DNA of 64,000 nucleotides from Gastranaerophilus sp944325835 (GCA_963931575.1 OZ007029.1:1798001-1862000); one strand, 5' to 3'. Shown: positions 34,296 through 43,266, counted from the first letter of the stretch. Notes: generated by a model not told the origin, from the letters alone. Translations and numbers: made by a program.

Positions 34296-34611
34296 TTTTA
34301 TATTCCTTTATATTTGTCAAATAAATTTTTGCTAATTCTATATCCTTTGCATGTTTAGATTTGTCACCGGCGTTGAGTAGTAAAACAAGAGTTTCACCCT
34401 GTATTGTGTAGTAAATCCTGTAGCCTTTGCCAAGTGTAAATCTGAGTTCGTACAAATTTGCATCAATCTGTTTGTAGTCACCAAAATTATTGTCATAAAT
34501 ACGTTCTATTCGTTTAATAATTTTGACGCGCATAGATTTGTCTAATGATAACAGCCAATCTCTGACCGGTTCTCTGCCGTTTGGTAATTTATGAAATTTT
34601 ATTTCTTTCAT
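34288..34611 (-). CDS. RelE/HigB-like toxin (addiction module killer type)
   Basis: RelE-fold mRNA interferase-like protein, 107 residues. The start MKEIKFHKLPNGREPVRDWL and the core NLYELRFTLGKGYRIYYTIQ with LLLNAGDKSKHAKDIE fit the COG3657 group. It is the first gene of the operon, the reverse of classical relBE order but usual for HigBA. Catalytic residues are probably the Arg/Tyr/Lys in the RIYY and GDKSKH segments. Confidence 0.87.
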   Translation of the reverse strand: MKEIKFHKLPNGREPVRDWLLSLDKSMRVKIIKRIERIYDNNFGDYKQIDANLYELRFTLGKGYRIYYTIQGETLVLLLNAGDKSKHAKDIELAKIYLTNIKEYKNE

Positions 34612-34727
34612 AATTATATTGTAGCGTTTTCACTACAGTGTGTCAACTCTACTTTGTTACGAAAATGTAACAATTTGTAAATTTTGTTATAGATGTAGTA
34701 TATTTAGATGATGAAAGAGGCTGAAAA

Positions 34728-34820
34728 AGTGGCATAATAATAGTAGGAGAGCAAAAGCACTACTCCCCGATACCACGGGCAGTGTGCGGCCACTGTATAA
34801 CACTCGATATTCTAAAGCCT
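34728..34820 (+). promoter_or_regulatory. Structured leader before the Ycf45-like gene
   Basis: AGTGGC at 34728-34733 can pair with GCCACT at 34789-34794, enclosing an inner AGTAG/CTACT stem with an AGCAAAAGCA loop. CAGTGT and ACACT add a competing pair. No known riboswitch is recognised. Weak evidence for a structured RNA leader. Confidence 0.3.
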
Positions 34821-34866
34821 ACAATTTCATATTTTATATATCATACATAAAATAGAGAGGCAGAAA

Positions 34867-36510
34867 ATGCAGACAAATTTACAATTTCAAAGCGACTTAG
34901 ATAAGCTGGTTGCTATTTTACCCCAAAAGGTTCGTAAACACCTGGATTATGAGAAAATGAATGATGTTATCGAGATTGTGCTTGATATAGGCAGAATTCC
35001 GGAAATCCGGCATGCAAACGGCGAGATTGAATATATTGAGTGCGACTGCGTGGATGATGAGGACATTTTACATATTACCAGCCGTGTTCAGGAGTTTACC
35101 TCGGACAACAGATCCGGAATCCCCGGGACTTTGCACAGAATTAGCGCAATAAGGAACAGACAGGGTAAAGTTGTAGGGCTTACTTGCCGTATAGGTAGAG
35201 TTGTAACAGGAACCATTGCCTGCATTAAGGATTTTTGTACTTTAGGTAAAAGTATATTGTTCCTAGGACCTCCGGGGGTTGGTAAAACAACAAAATTAAG
35301 AGAAATTTCAAGGCTTGTTGCTGACGAATTGAAAAAACGTGTTATTGTTGTTGATACATCAAATGAAATTGCGGGTGACGGAGATACGCCGCACCCTGCA
35401 ATCGGGCATGCGCGCAGAATGCAGGTTCGCCAGCCCGAGTTTCAAAAGGATATAATGATTGAGGCGGTTGAAAATCACACACCGGAAGTTATCGTTGTCG
35501 ATGAAATTGGTACCGAGGCCGAAGCACAGGCGGCCAGAACCATTGCTGAACGTGGTGTTATGTTGATTGCAACCGCTCACGGTAATACTTTGGAAAACTT
35601 GATTAAAAACCCGACTCTCTCAGATTTGGTCGGAGGCATTCAATCCGTTACACTCGGTGATGATGAGGCGCGCAGACGTTCCTGTCAAAAAACCGTTCTT
35701 GAACGTGAAAAACAGCCAACCTTCGATATCGTTATCGAAATTCTGGACAGAAACACGCTTGCTGTTTACAAAAATACCTCGGAAGCAGTCGATTACATCC
35801 TGCGCGGCTGGCCTATTAGACCTGAAATAAGAAAGGTTGACAAAACCTATGAGCCGGTAAAAGAAGAACCGGTTGCACCGAAAGAGGAATCTAAATCAAT
35901 TATTGATGAGATAAACCGGCTTGAAAAAAAGGTTTTCCCGTCACTTGAACGACCGGTCGAAAAGCCGTCTGACAGTTTAAAATTCGGGTTTTCGCGCGAA
36001 AAATACGTTGAAGAGGTCAAAGGGCTGAAAAAAGTTTATCTCTATGCGGTTTCAAGAAGCATTGTAGAAAAAGTTATTGAACGCCTTAACCTCAACGTTG
36101 AACTTACACGCAACATTGAAGAAGCTGATATCGTTATCGCCCACAAAAACTTTGCAAAAGGCGGTGCGAAAATTTTGAGCATTGCCAACGATTTAAGGAT
36201 AAGAACTTTCTTTATCAAAACGAATTCAATGCCGCAAATCCAGAAGGTTCTGAAAGACGCGCTCGATATTGAAGCAACAGAGGCTTTGACAGGCTACTAT
36301 GACGAGGCGGAACGGGCGTTGGAAGAAGCAAAGGCTGCCATAAATAAAATCCTTGAGGGCGCAGAAAATATTGAACTTTCCCCTCAAAATCAACAGATAA
36401 GAAAATTGCAGCACGAACTTGTTGAACAACACAACCTGAAAAGCAAGAGCGTCGGCGAAGGCGAAGAACGCCACCTGAAAATTGTCGGCGGAAAAGATTT
36501 CAAAGGATAG
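34867..36510 (+). CDS. AAA+ ATPase with C-terminal R3H domain (Ycf45-like)
   Basis: 547 residues. Walker A GPPGVGKTTKLREI near 137-150, DTSNEIAGDGDTPHPAIGHARRM, Walker B VIVVDEIGTEAEAQAA near 208-223, and TAHGNTLENLI form a SpoIIIAA/Ycf45-type ATPase. The C-terminus has an R3H motif (IRKLQHELVEQHNL, Arg-x-x-x-His), predicted to bind single-stranded nucleic acid. Proteins with this architecture are widespread in cyanobacteria and plastids, which supports the lineage call. Cellular role is unresolved. A terminator follows. Confidence 0.87.
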   Translation: MQTNLQFQSDLDKLVAILPQKVRKHLDYEKMNDVIEIVLDIGRIPEIRHANGEIEYIECDCVDDEDILHITSRVQEFTSDNRSGIPGTLHRISAIRNRQGKVVGLTCRIGRVVTGTIACIKDFCTLGKSILFLGPPGVGKTTKLREISRLVADELKKRVIVVDTSNEIAGDGDTPHPAIGHARRMQVRQPEFQKDIMIEAVENHTPEVIVVDEIGTEAEAQAARTIAERGVMLIATAHGNTLENLIKNPTLSDLVGGIQSVTLGDDEARRRSCQKTVLEREKQPTFDIVIEILDRNTLAVYKNTSEAVDYILRGWPIRPEIRKVDKTYEPVKEEPVAPKEESKSIIDEINRLEKKVFPSLERPVEKPSDSLKFGFSREKYVEEVKGLKKVYLYAVSRSIVEKVIERLNLNVELTRNIEEADIVIAHKNFAKGGAKILSIANDLRIRTFFIKTNSMPQIQKVLKDALDIEATEALTGYYDEAERALEEAKAAINKILEGAENIELSPQNQQIRKLQHELVEQHNLKSKSVGEGEERHLKIVGGKDFKG

Positions 36511-36558
36511 AGTCCTCAATTCCGCCAATAAGTTGATTTTTCTTAACAAATTTTGGAA

Positions 36559-36582
36559 AAAACCTCGACAAGAGGTTTTTTT
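36559..36582 (+). terminator. Terminator of the Ycf45-like gene
   Basis: AAAACCTC and GAGGTTTT flank a GACAA loop and a T run follows, 50 bases after the stop. Confidence 0.88.
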
Positions 36583-36636
36583 CATGTAACAATTCTTTAT
36601 AGATTTACAAATATAATTATAAGGAGAAATATAAAG

Positions 36637-37137
36637 ATGCAAGTTATATTGAAAAAAGATGTCCAAAACTTAGGCGAAGCCGGTGAAATCGTTAATGTTA
36701 AAGACGGTTATGCAAGAAACTTCTTGCTTCCGCAACAGATGGCAGAAGTTGCAACTGAAGGCGCTTTGAAAAACAGAGAACAAAATATTGCAAGAATTCA
36801 CGCAAAACAAGAAAAATTACACCAAGAAGCTCTTGCACTGGCTGAAAAAATTGAAAAATTCGGCAAATTGGAACTTTCTGCTAAAGCCGGTGAATCCGGT
36901 AAATTATTCGGTACAATTACAACTAAAAAATTAACCGAAGAATTGGCTGAAAAAGCAGGTATTGAAGTTGACAGAAAAAATGTTTCACTTAACGCCCCAA
37001 TCAATAAAGTTGGTGAATACACTATGTTAATCAAATTGACTTCAAAAGTTAAAACCGAATTGGCAGTAGTTGTTACAGCTTCTGAAATCCTCAAAGACCA
37101 CATTGAAGAAGTTGTTGAAGAAACTGTTGAAGAATAG
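36637..37137 (+). CDS. rplI: 50S ribosomal protein L9
   Basis: Begins MQVILKKDVQNLGEAGEIVN and continues VKDGYARNFLLPQQMA, the L9 N-terminal rRNA-binding domain. The C-terminal domain has SGKLFGTITTKKLTEEL. Extra acidic residues (EEVVEETVEE) extend the end to 166 residues. AAGGAG precedes the ATG, which excludes the longer reading from 36553. Confidence 0.96.
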   Translation: MQVILKKDVQNLGEAGEIVNVKDGYARNFLLPQQMAEVATEGALKNREQNIARIHAKQEKLHQEALALAEKIEKFGKLELSAKAGESGKLFGTITTKKLTEELAEKAGIEVDRKNVSLNAPINKVGEYTMLIKLTSKVKTELAVVVTASEILKDHIEEVVEETVEE

Positions 37138-37156
37138 GTTTTCGTTAAATATTTAC

Positions 37157-37188
37157 AAAAGCGCGGATTTTTAACACCGCGCTTTTTT
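37157..37188 (+). terminator. Terminator of rplI
   Basis: AAAAGCGCGG pairs with CCGCGCTTTT around a 10-base loop and a T run follows. Confidence 0.92.
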
Positions 37189-37254
37189 CATGGCAAATTT
37201 TTCAGACCAAAATACTTTATATAAATACGGGGAATATTTATTAAAGGGGAAAAA

Positions 37255-38055
37255 ATGGTTATATCAGTAAAATTTGGTCAAAAGGTATCATATTTACTGT
37301 CGCGCAGCGGCATAGAAAATGCGATAGGAAAAGTAAAGAAGTGGGCAAGGAGTTACACGCCGCCACCGGTTGAATTGACGCCAAATCAGGCACGGCGCGC
37401 AGAGGCAATGGCTAAAAATCCTGATAGAGTTCCGTTTTGTCATCAGTATTGGGCGAAAATGCAAAGCGAGGGTGCTTTGAGGCCTTATCCTTACCGCGTT
37501 GTTGAAAATCACGGGCAGTTTAACAGTTTTAATTATCTTTTTGTTAAAGGCAGGGTTAATTACGGGTTTGACGCGCCTGCGTTTGCGGTTGGTGACGGAA
37601 GTTTAATGATAAAGGATGTTATAAGGCACTCTGATATTCAGTTTAAACGATTGAAGCCAACGGCAGAACCTGTGACGGTTTATCGCTGTATTGGTGAAAA
37701 GCCGCCGTTTATGGAAAATGATGCGAAGTTATATAAAAAGCTTTTTGACGCTAAAAAGGGCGATATTATAACGATGCCGGAATATGCTTATGCCGCGGGC
37801 GGAACGGAATATTCGGATGTTTATAAAGGTTATGAGGGACGCGGCGTGACAATGGAAATATTTGTGGATAAAGGTGCACGTGTTTCGCATTCCGGCGATA
37901 TAGTTGACGGCAAACTGGATAACTGGGGCGCAGAATGTGTGTTCCCGAGAGGTTCGCGGCTGGAGGTTCTTGACAGCAAAGTGCTTGAGGACGGAAGCTG
38001 CTATAAGAAAGTTAAATACATTATACCGGACGAGCCGTGGCGTAAAACTACATAG
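37255..38055 (+). CDS. Putative ADP-ribosyltransferase-fold protein
   Basis: 266 residues without signal peptide or long membrane segment. The C-terminal 110 residues fit the R-S-E ADP-ribosyltransferase pattern: VTVYRCIGEKPP (Arg strand) near residue 141, a MPEYAYAAGGTEYSDVYKGY region where the STS strand would lie, and WGAECVFPRGSRLEVLD (catalytic Glu before the PRG turn) near 222-239. The usual E/Q two residues before the catalytic Glu is Gly, and a classical STS is not obvious, so activity is uncertain. Such domains occur in toxins, effectors and phage head proteins. It stands alone after rplI and converges on the acyltransferase with an 8-base overlap. Confidence 0.55.
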   Translation: MVISVKFGQKVSYLLSRSGIENAIGKVKKWARSYTPPPVELTPNQARRAEAMAKNPDRVPFCHQYWAKMQSEGALRPYPYRVVENHGQFNSFNYLFVKGRVNYGFDAPAFAVGDGSLMIKDVIRHSDIQFKRLKPTAEPVTVYRCIGEKPPFMENDAKLYKKLFDAKKGDIITMPEYAYAAGGTEYSDVYKGYEGRGVTMEIFVDKGARVSHSGDIVDGKLDNWGAECVFPRGSRLEVLDSKVLEDGSCYKKVKYIIPDEPWRKTT

Positions 38056-39169
38056 CTTTTTGCTGACGCCGGTTAATAATTTCGCATATATGATAATTTA
38101 TTATTCCCAGAATGACTGAAAGACTAATTAAAATAACAGGGTACAAATAAAAAATAATTGTGTTGTTGAAATCTATATTGTCGATAGTGTATTTATTTAT
38201 TGCCCACGATAAGACTGCAAACACAATAGCCTGCATTACGTAAATATTAAAAGAATATCGCCCGAGTTTTAAAAAAAGAGGTTTATCCAAAAAACCGGAA
38301 AGATACCCCTCTTTGTTTACGAATACAAATATTATTGCCATAAATGCGATTACAAAGAGAAACGGATTGTCATAGGAAATCTTGTGCAGCAGTGTGTAAT
38401 ATACTATAAAGCCTAAAAGATAAATTTCCAGCACAGTTACAAACAGCTTTTTTGTTAAAGAGATACTGTTTGCTTTCATATTTTTCCGGTAATATTCCCA
38501 GAAATTATATAGTACAATCCCTGCACTGCATCCCGCAATCCCCCGTATTAGCCCGACCGGCAGAAAGTTGAAGTATACCTTGGATATCGCGGGAAAACCC
38601 TGATGTACCAGTATCGTGTACCCTAAGAAAAACAAAAGTGCAGAAAGAAGGTTTAATGCTTTACGGCTGAAATTGATTTTTATATAGGCATAAAATATGT
38701 TTGTAAAGAATAACGGTCCTATAAACCATAAGAAAGGGTTATTGCCGGCATGCGGGGTGTGCATCAGGCCGCTTTTCTGCAAAAGCAGCAGGGTCATAAA
38801 ATTGTCGTATTTGTTGAATTTCAGAATACCAAATAATGATAATATAAACATTAATACAAAAGAAACCGCAATCGGCCAGAAAAGTCGTTTCGCACGTACC
38901 AGTGTATTTTTTACCCAGTCGACATTTTCTTTATGTGACAGGCTGTATATCAACAAAAATCCGGACAAAATATAGAAAAATTCTACCCATAGGTAACTTG
39001 ACCCAAGATGTTTTATTATATGTGCAACTTTTTCCATTGCAAAGTAGTGTTCTCTTATCGCCGGGGTAAAATCATAAAATCTCCAGACATGAAGGTGGAC
39101 AATTATTATTGTGCCCAGTAGTCTTAAAAATTCCAGATTATAAAATTTGGTCATTGTTTCCTTATTCAT
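38048..39169 (-). CDS. Acyltransferase family 3 membrane protein
   Basis: O-acyltransferase-like integral membrane protein of about ten helices. The family signatures are FYNLEFLRLLGTIIIVHLHVWRF at the start (the conserved R/H of the first helix) and YLWVEFFYILSGFLLIYS (F-x-ISGFL motif) near residues 58-75. Such enzymes acetylate surface polysaccharides. 373 residues is typical. The target glycan is unknown; the window has other glycan genes at 8.5 and 15-17.7 kb. Confidence 0.87.
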   Translation of the reverse strand: MNKETMTKFYNLEFLRLLGTIIIVHLHVWRFYDFTPAIREHYFAMEKVAHIIKHLGSSYLWVEFFYILSGFLLIYSLSHKENVDWVKNTLVRAKRLFWPIAVSFVLMFILSLFGILKFNKYDNFMTLLLLQKSGLMHTPHAGNNPFLWFIGPLFFTNIFYAYIKINFSRKALNLLSALLFFLGYTILVHQGFPAISKVYFNFLPVGLIRGIAGCSAGIVLYNFWEYYRKNMKANSISLTKKLFVTVLEIYLLGFIVYYTLLHKISYDNPFLFVIAFMAIIFVFVNKEGYLSGFLDKPLFLKLGRYSFNIYVMQAIVFAVLSWAINKYTIDNIDFNNTIIFYLYPVILISLSVILGIINYHICEIINRRQQKAM

Positions 39170-39335
39170 TTAGATTTTAATTTAGGTGATGTTTGCAACA
39201 CCTTATAATATATTACACTAATTAAAAAATATTGTTGTCTATTGTAACAATTTCTTTACGCTTACATCAATTATTGTAATTTATACTTACATACGGGGTG
39301 ATTTACTTTTCTTTGAAATGTAAAATAGTGTATAA

Positions 39336-39674
39336 ATGTTTACGGATAAAGAATTTATTGCGAATAAAATTAAAACTTTCAGAAGATATGCCGGACTTAC
39401 GCAGGCTGAACTTGCTGAACAAATCGGAATTTCTGATAAACACGTATGCAGGATTGAAAATGGTGCGTATATGCCTTCTTTGGAAACTTTTCTGAAAATA
39501 GCTCAGGTTTTAAATATTAACCTTGATGAATTTGGGCTTGATGTGAAAGCGACAAAAAACGTTAAAAGAGAAAAGTTTATTGAATTTTTATATAGTATTT
39601 CAGATTCGGAGATTGAATTTTATTATAATGTTGTTTCTGAAATTCATAAGGGTTTGCCGTCTTTAAAACGATAG
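39336..39674 (+). CDS. XRE-family transcriptional regulator
   Basis: Paralogue of the 14346 regulator: MFTDKEFIANKIKTFRRYAG then TQAELAEQIGISDKHVCRIE, and a tail with YSISDSEIEFYYNVV. 112 residues, HTH in residues 9-66. No clear Shine-Dalgarno precedes the ATG, so translation may be leaderless or weak. It is followed by the SPASM radical SAM gene on the same strand. Confidence 0.85.
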   Translation: MFTDKEFIANKIKTFRRYAGLTQAELAEQIGISDKHVCRIENGAYMPSLETFLKIAQVLNINLDEFGLDVKATKNVKREKFIEFLYSISDSEIEFYYNVVSEIHKGLPSLKR

Positions 39675-39709
39675 GTTGGTTGTAAATTAGAGTGTCGGGC
39701 AATTTTATT

Positions 39710-39749
39710 CTCCTCTTGAGTTTGTAGAATAATGGTATCAGAAGAGGAG
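39710..39749 (+). promoter_or_regulatory. Hairpin masking the ribosome binding site of the radical SAM gene
   Basis: CTCCTCTT at 39710-39717 is perfectly complementary to AAGAGGAG at 39742-39749, which is the ribosome binding site seven bases before the ATG at 39756. The 24-base loop is AT-rich. No T run follows, so a translational switch is more likely than a terminator. Confidence 0.5.
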
Positions 39750-39755
39750 TTAAAA

Positions 39756-40613
39756 ATGAGTACATCAATTTATCGTGCGCCGGTTTGTCAGATGAAGGCT
39801 TTTAAAAATTTGTTTATAGAAATGAGTGCTAAAAATTGTAATATGCGCTGCAAGCATTGCTATATTGATTTTCCGATGACAAAAAATGTGAAGGATTTTA
39901 TAAGTGTAAATTGTATTAAAGAAAATCTGGCGCTTGTTCACAATTCCGGTTTGGAATGCATTTATCTTACAGGTGCCGAGCCGATGACTCATCCGGATTT
40001 TAATACTATTTTGAGGCTGTGTCTTAAAGTCGCTAATGTTTGTATTATAACTAACGGTTCTTTTATTAATGAGAAAAAAGCAAGGTTTCTTAAAAATGTT
40101 GAAGACGAAAACGATTATGAAATTATAATTAATCTTAGCCTTGCCCATTATGATGAGTTGAAAAACGATGAGGTTCGCTGCCGCGGGGCTTTCAGGCAAA
40201 CGTTATCTGCTGTTAAAGCGCTTGCAAAATACGGTTTCAGCCCTATTATTTCTGTTACAAACTTTTATAATGAGGCACCGGACTTATTGAGGCAGAAGGT
40301 TATGGAACTGTGCAATAAAGTTGAATATGATGTTGAGCCGAGCCATATAAAAATTAACCGTTATATTGATAAAAATAATGAAGGTGAGCCCGAATACGAC
40401 GAATGGAAAAGTTTGGACTGTGAATACGGCAGAATTTTAACCGTTAACGGCGTTTATGTATGTCCGTTTCTGGCAAATGATCACCGCGGCAGATGCGGTT
40501 CGACACTGGCGGATTTCTCTCAGAAAATGGTTTTGGAAACAGATTTTTGTGAAAATTGCACAAAAAATCCCGAAATGTTTTTCGGGATTGATTTTCAAAG
40601 TTTTGGATCCTGA
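39756..40613 (+). CDS. Radical SAM/SPASM domain protein
   Basis: Radical SAM enzyme with CNMRCKHCYIDF (CxxxCxxC) near residue 30 and a C-terminal cysteine cluster (Cys in LDCEYGRI, VYVCPFL, RGRCGS and DFCENCTKNP) typical of SPASM domains that bind extra [4Fe-4S] clusters. Such proteins often modify peptides or act as anaerobic sulfatase-like maturases. No precursor peptide gene is obvious next to it. The ATG at 39756 is chosen because GAGGAG lies seven bases upstream. Confidence 0.85.
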   Translation: MSTSIYRAPVCQMKAFKNLFIEMSAKNCNMRCKHCYIDFPMTKNVKDFISVNCIKENLALVHNSGLECIYLTGAEPMTHPDFNTILRLCLKVANVCIITNGSFINEKKARFLKNVEDENDYEIIINLSLAHYDELKNDEVRCRGAFRQTLSAVKALAKYGFSPIISVTNFYNEAPDLLRQKVMELCNKVEYDVEPSHIKINRYIDKNNEGEPEYDEWKSLDCEYGRILTVNGVYVCPFLANDHRGRCGSTLADFSQKMVLETDFCENCTKNPEMFFGIDFQSFGS

Positions 40614-40622
40614 TATCAGATT

Positions 40623-41315
40623 TTAAAAATTCAAATCAAGATTTAAATCATCAGCTGAGGCATCGCTGTCGCTTTTAGATGACGGCGGAACTTCTCTGCT
40701 TGCTCCTGCATTCGGGTCTTTTTCCGCATACAGGCTTAAGTCCATTTTGATATGTAAAATTGATTTATCCTTTTTGTACGGGTTCACTTCTATTGATTGA
40801 ATGTCAAGGAAGTGTTCGTGCTTATAAAGGTCTTTCATGAAACTCTGGAATTTCATGTAAGTTGCAAAAAGTTCTACATTCATCCTGCAAACAGCATAAT
40901 CATCTTTCTTTTCTTTATAGAAGATATCGTCAGCAGGATCGTATGTATAGTTAACCTTGTATATTTTTATTCCGTAGAATTTTATAAGGTCGTTAATTTC
41001 CTGAATTTCGCCGGCCATAATATCTGCTGTTGAATTGCCGATACCGTTGGTATTTTTATAGAAAGCTTTGACCTCAATACCTTCTTTAGCCCGTGCTTCT
41101 TCTCTGGCTTTATTCTTTTTAGCAGTTTCAAGCTCTGCTTTTTTAGCTGCAAGTTTGCTTTCAGTTTCGGAGTATTTAGTGCTGTTGCCAAAGTATGCAA
41201 TAGTTTCCGGAATTATTTTGGTCATAAGAAATATTGACGCTGCAATTGTTACTACAACTATTATAAGCGCAATTTTAAACATATCTAAATATTTTTTAAT
41301 TACTTCCATATTCAT
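40623..41315 (-). CDS. PilO-like type IV pilus assembly protein
   Basis: Inner-membrane alignment protein. One N-terminal membrane helix (FKIALIIVVVTIAASIFLM) is followed by a charged coiled coil (SETESKLAAKKAELETAKKN) and a compact C-terminal domain. The end is low-complexity Ser/Asp (DSDASADDLNLDLNF). Position directly downstream of the PilM-PilN fusion supports PilO, although sequence similarity is low by eye. AAAGGG lies before the ATG. Confidence 0.75.
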   Translation of the reverse strand: MNMEVIKKYLDMFKIALIIVVVTIAASIFLMTKIIPETIAYFGNSTKYSETESKLAAKKAELETAKKNKAREEARAKEGIEVKAFYKNTNGIGNSTADIMAGEIQEINDLIKFYGIKIYKVNYTYDPADDIFYKEKKDDYAVCRMNVELFATYMKFQSFMKDLYKHEHFLDIQSIEVNPYKKDKSILHIKMDLSLYAEKDPNAGASREVPPSSKSDSDASADDLNLDLNF

Positions 41316-41330
41316 TATTAGTAACCCTTT

Positions 41331-42980
41331 TTACTTTTTCTTCTTTGTATTTTTAGTGCCTTTTTTGTCATCATCTGCCTCAATGGTTTCGGTTTGAGGC
41401 GGATAATTTTCATCGTTAGTTATAACGAAGTCGTAATATTTTGCTTCTGCTACAGCTGCGTCTTCTTCTGTAGTATTATTCATTTCCATGTTTTTCAGCT
41501 GGAGTTTACTATTTGGAAGAGCATTGTTAATATTTTTGTAGAAGCTGTTTATATCATCAATACTTGCGCTTACGCCGGTTATAATAATTTTGTCTTTTGA
41601 GTGGGTCTTATAGTAAGTAATCCAGAGTTTTCTCGGTATTACTTCACCTATTGTAATGTATGAAAGCAGTTTTGTTCTGTTGTTAGAAAGAACATTTTTA
41701 ACTTCTTCTGTAGGATCAAATTTTGTAGAACTATCGGAAGCGTTAAGGTCTGTGATTTGCTTATCCAGTTCATTTATTTGAGTTTCCAGTGCGGTTATCT
41801 TGTCGCTGAAAGGTTTGTTTAAAACCGGCAGGACAAAGAATAACGGAAGGAGTATTATAAGCAATACTGCCGCAAATATTATAGAATATAGTTTTGCCGA
41901 ATTTGGCGTTATTTCAAAAATATGATCCCCGATGTTAAATCTGACTATCTCGTTATCATAGTTTGCTTTAGGAGTAACTTTAAGGAAATCGAATTTAGCA
42001 ATTACCGGATATTTTTGTCCTTGAAGCATACCGAGAGTTTTCAGGGAAGGTTTAAGTTTATATTTAGGATCAACTGTCGGTGCAAGCGGTAAAAATTCAT
42101 CTTTTCTATAGAGGTTATCATCAATAAAGACAACATCCTGATAAGAAAGGGAGCCGCTTGATGTCAGAGAAGTTGCAAGTTCTTCTGCGCTGACCATGTC
42201 GCTTTCAGAAACAATAACGAGGGATTTTGCCGGAAAGCCTAACAGTGTTAATTCCGCGGTAGATGCAATGGCGTTGTAAATATCATCAGCGCGTTCTTCC
42301 ATTAACGGCATATCTTCCTGAACAAAATCGACAATCTTGTCGGCATTCATTGCAAATATAGCGTAACCGCCATTGTTAACTATCATCAGGTTCCAGGTTT
42401 CTTCCGGCTGCAATTGTTTTTCGATTAAAGTGGTTCTTGCAAGACCGTTCAGAATTGTTGTATAAGAAGTTTGAATATCAATAATTTTAGCGCCGACTTC
42501 TTTCAAAAGTTCGGTTATCTTAGAAATAATATTATCTTGCAATGCGCAGTAGAAAATATTTCTCATGCCGGCATTTTTACCGGTGTTGAAATCTTTCCAG
42601 TCAAAGATAGGTGTGTATCTTGAAAATACATAAGAACTCTCGATTTCAGCCAGTACCGATTGGCCAATCGCCGGATCTTCCAGCATTGTCGGCAATTCAC
42701 GTGTTCCAAGTAAAACTGTCGGAAGGTTTAACACTACATTACAGTTTGGCTTTATACCGAGTTCTGTTAAAAGTTCCAGAAATGTTTCTCTGAATTTTTC
42801 CAGGTCAGTAATTTCTTTTGTACTGTCATCGTATGCCAGATGTTTGTTGGCATATTTAGTAATATGGCCAGATTTTTCATCGACCTGAAAAACTTCCATA
42901 CCTGTTGATTGTGTCACGGAAACATAAACTTTCTCTCTATTTCCGAGTCCTAAACCGCTTAATAAACTATTCATACTCAT
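41331..42980 (-). CDS. PilM-PilN-like fusion protein of the pilus machinery
   Basis: 549 residues. The first 340 resemble the actin-like PilM fold (NREKVYVSVTQSTGMEVFQV, then NVVLNLPTVLLG and a nucleotide-fold repeat). A membrane helix (YSIIFAAVLLIILLPLFFVLPVL) near 363-385 is followed by a coiled coil (ETQINELDKQITDLNA) and a small PilN-like domain with ITGVSASIDDINSFYKNIN. In most species PilM and PilN are separate proteins that bind through the PilN tail. The C-terminus is Lys-rich. With PilO it forms a two-gene operon. Confidence 0.72.
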   Translation of the reverse strand: MSMNSLLSGLGLGNREKVYVSVTQSTGMEVFQVDEKSGHITKYANKHLAYDDSTKEITDLEKFRETFLELLTELGIKPNCNVVLNLPTVLLGTRELPTMLEDPAIGQSVLAEIESSYVFSRYTPIFDWKDFNTGKNAGMRNIFYCALQDNIISKITELLKEVGAKIIDIQTSYTTILNGLARTTLIEKQLQPEETWNLMIVNNGGYAIFAMNADKIVDFVQEDMPLMEERADDIYNAIASTAELTLLGFPAKSLVIVSESDMVSAEELATSLTSSGSLSYQDVVFIDDNLYRKDEFLPLAPTVDPKYKLKPSLKTLGMLQGQKYPVIAKFDFLKVTPKANYDNEIVRFNIGDHIFEITPNSAKLYSIIFAAVLLIILLPLFFVLPVLNKPFSDKITALETQINELDKQITDLNASDSSTKFDPTEEVKNVLSNNRTKLLSYITIGEVIPRKLWITYYKTHSKDKIIITGVSASIDDINSFYKNINNALPNSKLQLKNMEMNNTTEEDAAVAEAKYYDFVITNDENYPPQTETIEADDDKKGTKNTKKKK

Positions 42981-43140
42981 TTTTTCTGTTTCTCCACTTT
43001 ACCATTTTAAACATAAATTCCTTAAAAATCAAAGTATATACAATAATTTACATTGAATGAATGAGATTTTTATAAAAAATATATAAAAATATTGGTTAAT
43101 TTTTTGTTTTTATACTAAAATATAGTGTAATAAGTACAAG

Positions 43141-43247
43141 TGTCCGAGAAAGTTTCGTATCACGAAACTTTTGAGCGACGTATTAGACAGCGCAGCCACG
43201 CGCGACCCGCGGTTCAGCGGGGCGGAAGTGGCGGAGAACTGCTTTTA
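43141..43247. repeat. Hairpin repeat element upstream of nadA
   Basis: Starts with TGTCCGAGAAAGTTTCG and its pairing partner CGAAACTTT (the last module of the 14.2 kb element), then TTAGACAGCGCAG, a stem CCAC...GTGG with inner CCCGC/GCGGG, and ends GGAGAACTGCTTT. 43199-43245 is identical to the reverse complement of 14150-14196. Confidence 0.75.
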
Positions 43248-43266
43248 ATATAGGAGTATTCTGTCG

